7,690 bases of DNA from JADFUS01 sp964368765 (GTDB lineage: Bacteria; Bacteroidota; Bacteroidia; Bacteroidales; Rikenellaceae): positions 1 to 7,690 of the forward strand of contig CAYJCU010000092.1 of the NCBI GenBank assembly GCA_964368765.1, written 5' to 3'. The position numbers were made by a program, and so were the translations under genes. Shown piece by piece: positions 5,051 through 7,690 of the stretch (positions are counted from its first letter, which is position 1; each line of letters starts with the position of its first letter). The notes under the pieces are model-generated. The model made no database searches, was not told the origin of the DNA, and saw nothing but the letters and a program-made list of their open reading frames with translations.

Positions 5051-5965
5051 ATGAAAAAAAATTTCTTACACTTATTAATCATTCTCTTCACTTCTACCTC
5101 TTGCGAGCATGACCCTACTAGTCAATCTGAGGATAAAAAAGATGATGCTACATTTACTATTGACGATGCACGTAGCTATTTCGAAAACAATGCTACAGAG
5201 TTGCGTAATGTTGATTTTAGGATGAAAACAACATTAATAACATTATTGCTGTTATTTGCAAATATATCATTTGCACAATATAATAATTTAGATAAGCTTC
5301 CAAAAGAGGAAAGAGATTCGCTATTAATTAAAATAGCAATAGATGGTATAAACAAAAGGTCTGAAGGGTATAATTTAGATGGTAGAGAGATAGATATTTC
5401 TCGTGTACATTTAAATTATAAAGAGGTTCTTGTAGGAATCAAACATCAAGGTAAATACGGCTATAGAGTAACTTTTATGCCAACAGAGAGAGAAAAAGAG
5501 GTATTTAAAAGACAGAAATGGGATAGCAAAGCAGAAGTCCTTAAACCCTATATACCAGATTATTTTGTTCGAGTATATATTCTTGCAGAGAGCGGAGAGG
5601 TTGTGCGAGATCTCTATATTGAAGGCATTGATGGTGATGTTATTAAATTCTATCCAGATGAATATCTTGCCAATAAAAATAATAAAGTCACAAAACGAAA
5701 ATATATAACTGTGGAGGGACATTTGAATAGGGAAATCGCCCCACATATTAAATGGACAGAAGTTAAATCACCACCTAGGATATATACTGAAACGGAGATA
5801 CGAGCCTCTATTGGCATTAATAATCGAGATAAAATAAGGGCTTTAAAAATGGATTCTCTTACAAAAGCGAATTTTATACAAAACCAGATAGATTCACTCG
5901 TAAAAATTGGAGATCTTGTAGACCTTAAGAATGGGACTTTCAAAGCTATTAAGAATGAGATGTAA
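5051..5965 (+). CDS. Chimeric lipoprotein: lipoprotein leader fused to duplicated exported protein
   Basis: A 304-residue frame in two parts. Residues 1-57 look like the start of a Bacteroidota lipoprotein: a short basic N-terminus, a hydrophobic stretch, and a lipobox-like STSC with Cys18 as the likely lipid-anchored residue, then an acidic, hydrophilic tether and a helix of the type DDARSYFENNATELR. Residues 58-304 are a full copy of the neighbouring 6080-6823 gene, including its initiator Met and signal peptide (58-75). The product would carry a second hydrophobic segment in its middle. A separate product starting at ATG 5222 is possible, although no clear ribosome site is seen there. Residue 78 is Asn where the free-standing copy has Lys. 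I recognise no family for the body. The lipoprotein leader probably belonged to a longer gene whose rest has been replaced. Confidence 0.75.
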   Translation: MKKNFLHLLIILFTSTSCEHDPTSQSEDKKDDATFTIDDARSYFENNATELRNVDFRMKTTLITLLLLFANISFAQYNNLDKLPKEERDSLLIKIAIDGINKRSEGYNLDGREIDISRVHLNYKEVLVGIKHQGKYGYRVTFMPTEREKEVFKRQKWDSKAEVLKPYIPDYFVRVYILAESGEVVRDLYIEGIDGDVIKFYPDEYLANKNNKVTKRKYITVEGHLNREIAPHIKWTEVKSPPRIYTETEIRASIGINNRDKIRALKMDSLTKANFIQNQIDSLVKIGDLVDLKNGTFKAIKNEM

Positions 5966-5970
5966 TTAGA
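5222..5970 (+). repeat. Direct repeat, copy 1 (749 bp)
   Basis: This segment equals 6080-6828 except at three positions: 5251 and 5252 (two adjacent changes in neighbouring Leu codons, silent) and 5284 (Asn versus Lys). The left edge falls exactly on an ATG and the right edge five bases after the stop. Beyond both edges I see no further similarity. The period is 858 bases. Confidence 0.97.
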
Positions 5971-6079
5971 ATGGCAGTAGATTGTAATATTTGGTGGGCT
6001 ATGTTTCTAACGATACTATTTTTTAGTTAGTATGTTCATTTGCTAATTCATTACGAATATTTAGAGTAATTGAAAATTT

Positions 6080-6823
6080 ATGAAAACAACATTAATAACA
6101 TTATTGCTACTATTTGCAAATATATCATTTGCACAATATAAAAATTTAGATAAGCTTCCAAAAGAGGAAAGAGATTCGCTATTAATTAAAATAGCAATAG
6201 ATGGTATAAACAAAAGGTCTGAAGGGTATAATTTAGATGGTAGAGAGATAGATATTTCTCGTGTACATTTAAATTATAAAGAGGTTCTTGTAGGAATCAA
6301 ACATCAAGGTAAATACGGCTATAGAGTAACTTTTATGCCAACAGAGAGAGAAAAAGAGGTATTTAAAAGACAGAAATGGGATAGCAAAGCAGAAGTCCTT
6401 AAACCCTATATACCAGATTATTTTGTTCGAGTATATATTCTTGCAGAGAGCGGAGAGGTTGTGCGAGATCTCTATATTGAAGGCATTGATGGTGATGTTA
6501 TTAAATTCTATCCAGATGAATATCTTGCCAATAAAAATAATAAAGTCACAAAACGAAAATATATAACTGTGGAGGGACATTTGAATAGGGAAATCGCCCC
6601 ACATATTAAATGGACAGAAGTTAAATCACCACCTAGGATATATACTGAAACGGAGATACGAGCCTCTATTGGCATTAATAATCGAGATAAAATAAGGGCT
6701 TTAAAAATGGATTCTCTTACAAAAGCGAATTTTATACAAAACCAGATAGATTCACTCGTAAAAATTGGAGATCTTGTAGACCTTAAGAATGGGACTTTCA
6801 AAGCTATTAAGAATGAGATGTAA
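6080..6823 (+). CDS. Exported protein of unknown function, free-standing copy
   Basis: A 247-residue protein with a clear signal peptide, MKTTLITLLLLFANISFA, likely cleaved before Gln19, so periplasmic or secreted. The mature part is charged and rich in Lys, Glu, Asp and Ile. It has an apparent alpha/beta middle (KEVLVGIKHQGKYGYRVTFM at about 67-86; YFVRVYILAESGEVVRDLYI at about 113-132) and a helical, Lys/Asp-rich C-terminus. There is no lipobox, no further membrane helix and no catalytic motif I can name. It is not assigned to a family. Apart from one residue it equals the second part of the fusion gene upstream. The 114-base spacer before it has no good TAnnTTTG box, so it may rely on read-through from the promoter at 4961-4991. 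Which copy is ancestral is not decided by the sequence, though the unfused form with a normal signal peptide is the more natural candidate. Confidence 0.82.
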   Translation: MKTTLITLLLLFANISFAQYKNLDKLPKEERDSLLIKIAIDGINKRSEGYNLDGREIDISRVHLNYKEVLVGIKHQGKYGYRVTFMPTEREKEVFKRQKWDSKAEVLKPYIPDYFVRVYILAESGEVVRDLYIEGIDGDVIKFYPDEYLANKNNKVTKRKYITVEGHLNREIAPHIKWTEVKSPPRIYTETEIRASIGINNRDKIRALKMDSLTKANFIQNQIDSLVKIGDLVDLKNGTFKAIKNEM

Positions 6824-6828
6824 TTAGA
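6080..6828 (+). repeat. Direct repeat, copy 2 (749 bp)
   Basis: The second copy of the repeat, with 746 of 749 bases shared with 5222-5970. It is preceded by an unrelated 109-base spacer (5971-6079) and followed by unrelated AT-rich sequence. Recombination between the two copies would delete or amplify exactly 858 bp. Confidence 0.97.
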
Positions 6829-6917
6829 TTAAATATATATCTAAATACAGAGAGTGAAATTTTATCTTTAATTTTTTAATTGCAGGTTGAATTCAGCCAA
6901 TAATAAATTATTATCAT

Positions 6918-7601
6918 ATGAAAAAAACACTAATATTGCTAATTTTAGCTATAATAACAATATCAATGAAAAATTTTGAAAATACAAATTTATTTTCGCT
7001 AAGTAAAGATGGATTGATTACTTATGATGAAAAAAATATCGATTATAAAGTAAAAACAAAAAACATACCACAAGACTACGAACATAGAGATTCTGTTGTA
7101 TTTACTGTGGGGGATGCAGAGTATATTTTGAAAATCGGGAATAGATGGCCTATACACGATTCTCCTGGAGATTATAATATTATGCAATTTTTTATTAACG
7201 GAGAAGAGAAATTATATTTTGAAGATGCTGATTGGTTAATTAAATACAAAAATTCACAAATTCCAAAATCGCACGTTTCACAATTTAGTAAATACGCTAA
7301 CAATCCTTATTTTATAAGTGTTCCATTAACAGATACTTCAATCGCTCTGATATTTATGGGACCTAACTATTCAACCAATGTATCACGTATGGCTATTTTT
7401 GTGCTTACAGAAAGTGACATCAAATTAATATTAAACAAAGAACTAGAAGCTACAAAAATTATTAAATCATCAACTGAATTCAAAATGACCGTCGTGTCTC
7501 AGCCGTCTCAGCTAATAAGTATGAATCCAGAAAAATGGTCAGAGCCAGTAACTCACGAGATTTATTTGGAAGATGGTGTTTTGAAATTTAAGGATAATTA
7601 A
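6918..7601 (+). CDS. Exported hypothetical protein, no family recognised
   Basis: A 227-residue protein starting with a basic-hydrophobic signal segment (MKKTLILLILAIITIS), so probably periplasmic or secreted. There is no lipobox cysteine; in fact I see no cysteine at all in the protein. The mature part looks like a mixed beta-rich domain, with strands such as SVVFTVGDAEYILKIG (about 55-70) and SRMAIFVLTESDIKLILNKE (about 156-175), and it ends in the short beta-like stretch EIYLEDGVLKFK. No catalytic or binding motif is recognisable. It shows no visible similarity to the duplicated protein, but shares its direction, size class, AT-rich codon use and exported character, which suggests one accessory group. 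The 94-base gap upstream has only a weak -7-like TATCTTTA at 6863-6870 and no -33 match. Confidence 0.8.
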   Translation: MKKTLILLILAIITISMKNFENTNLFSLSKDGLITYDEKNIDYKVKTKNIPQDYEHRDSVVFTVGDAEYILKIGNRWPIHDSPGDYNIMQFFINGEEKLYFEDADWLIKYKNSQIPKSHVSQFSKYANNPYFISVPLTDTSIALIFMGPNYSTNVSRMAIFVLTESDIKLILNKELEATKIIKSSTEFKMTVVSQPSQLISMNPEKWSEPVTHEIYLEDGVLKFKDN

Positions 7602-7664
7602 ATATTGTTGTCCGGTAAAAAAATCAAAAAAACCCAGTAACTACCTATCCTGCAATAAATTAGT

Positions 7665-7680
7665 TATAATTTAAATTATA
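7665..7680. repeat. Perfect 16-bp AT palindrome
   Basis: TATAATTTAAATTATA at 7665-7680 is its own reverse complement. It lies in the gene-free end of the window. In AT-rich DNA such a palindrome may be chance; it could also be a regulator site or lie in the promoter of a gene beyond the edge. Confidence 0.5.
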
Positions 7681-7690
7681 GGGGCTTACA

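Noticed and set aside
5411..5943. Minus-strand frames (111 and 97 codons) opposite the duplicated gene, repeated at 6269-6801
   Set aside because: They occur in both repeat copies only because the DNA is duplicated, overlap each other, and have no promoter or ribosome site. The sense strand carries a signal peptide and a full gene.
6999..7187. Minus-strand 62-codon frame opposite the last gene
   Set aside because: Low-complexity Ile/Phe-rich antisense frame in AT-rich DNA; the plus-strand gene explains the region.
4796..7615. Inverted heptamer pair CCGGACA (4796-4802) and TGTCCGG (7609-7615) flanking the accessory block
   Set aside because: A 7-base inverted match over this distance is expected by chance at a fair rate, and the flanking bases do not extend the match, so it does not define a mobile element.
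1..7690. CRISPR array, rRNA, integrase or transposase
   Set aside because: No regularly spaced short repeats, no rRNA-like sequence and no reading frame with recombinase or transposase features were found on either strand.

Overview
The window looks like AT-rich Bacteroidota DNA, most likely Bacteroidales. The evidence is -7 boxes of the form TAnnTTTG, A-rich leaders with little Shine-Dalgarno sequence, Bacteroidota-style lipoprotein and secreted proteins, and a LemA/TPM gene set common in this group. No 16S gene or other marker fixes the genus.

Layout. Positions 1-275 are a G+C-richer, hairpin-rich non-coding stretch that ends with an intrinsic terminator for the leftward operon. Positions 276-2533 (minus strand) hold a tight three-gene operon, transcribed in the order: membrane-anchored S41 C-terminal processing protease, DUF454/YbaN-like small membrane protein, DUF2007 protein. 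Positions 2534-2654 are a divergent promoter region in which the two -7 boxes lie in a perfect 19-bp inverted repeat. Positions 2655-4629 (plus strand) hold LemA, a small soluble TPM-domain protein and a secreted or membrane-anchored, glycine-rich TPM-domain protein. The first half is therefore an envelope-maintenance neighbourhood: a periplasmic protease faces a LemA/TPM module across one symmetric promoter region.

Positions 4630-5050 are non-coding. They hold a ~119-bp interrupted palindrome with a perfect 24-bp core, then a well-formed Bacteroidota promoter. From 5051 the character changes to an AT-rich accessory block of exported proteins that I cannot assign to a family. The first gene (5051-5965) is a chimera. 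A 57-residue lipoprotein leader is joined in frame to a complete second gene that still carries its own start codon and signal peptide. The same second gene follows as a free-standing copy at 6080-6823. The two copies form a 749-bp direct repeat with only 3 mismatches, all in the first 63 bases. The repeat starts exactly at the ATG and ends five bases past the stop. A third exported orphan (6918-7601) follows.

The most interesting feature is this exact gene-bounded duplication placed behind a lipoprotein leader. It may be a recent duplication or cassette event that turns a periplasmic or secreted protein into a lipid-anchored one, and it is open to reversal by recombination between the repeats. 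The sequence alone cannot show function, expression or variation in the population.
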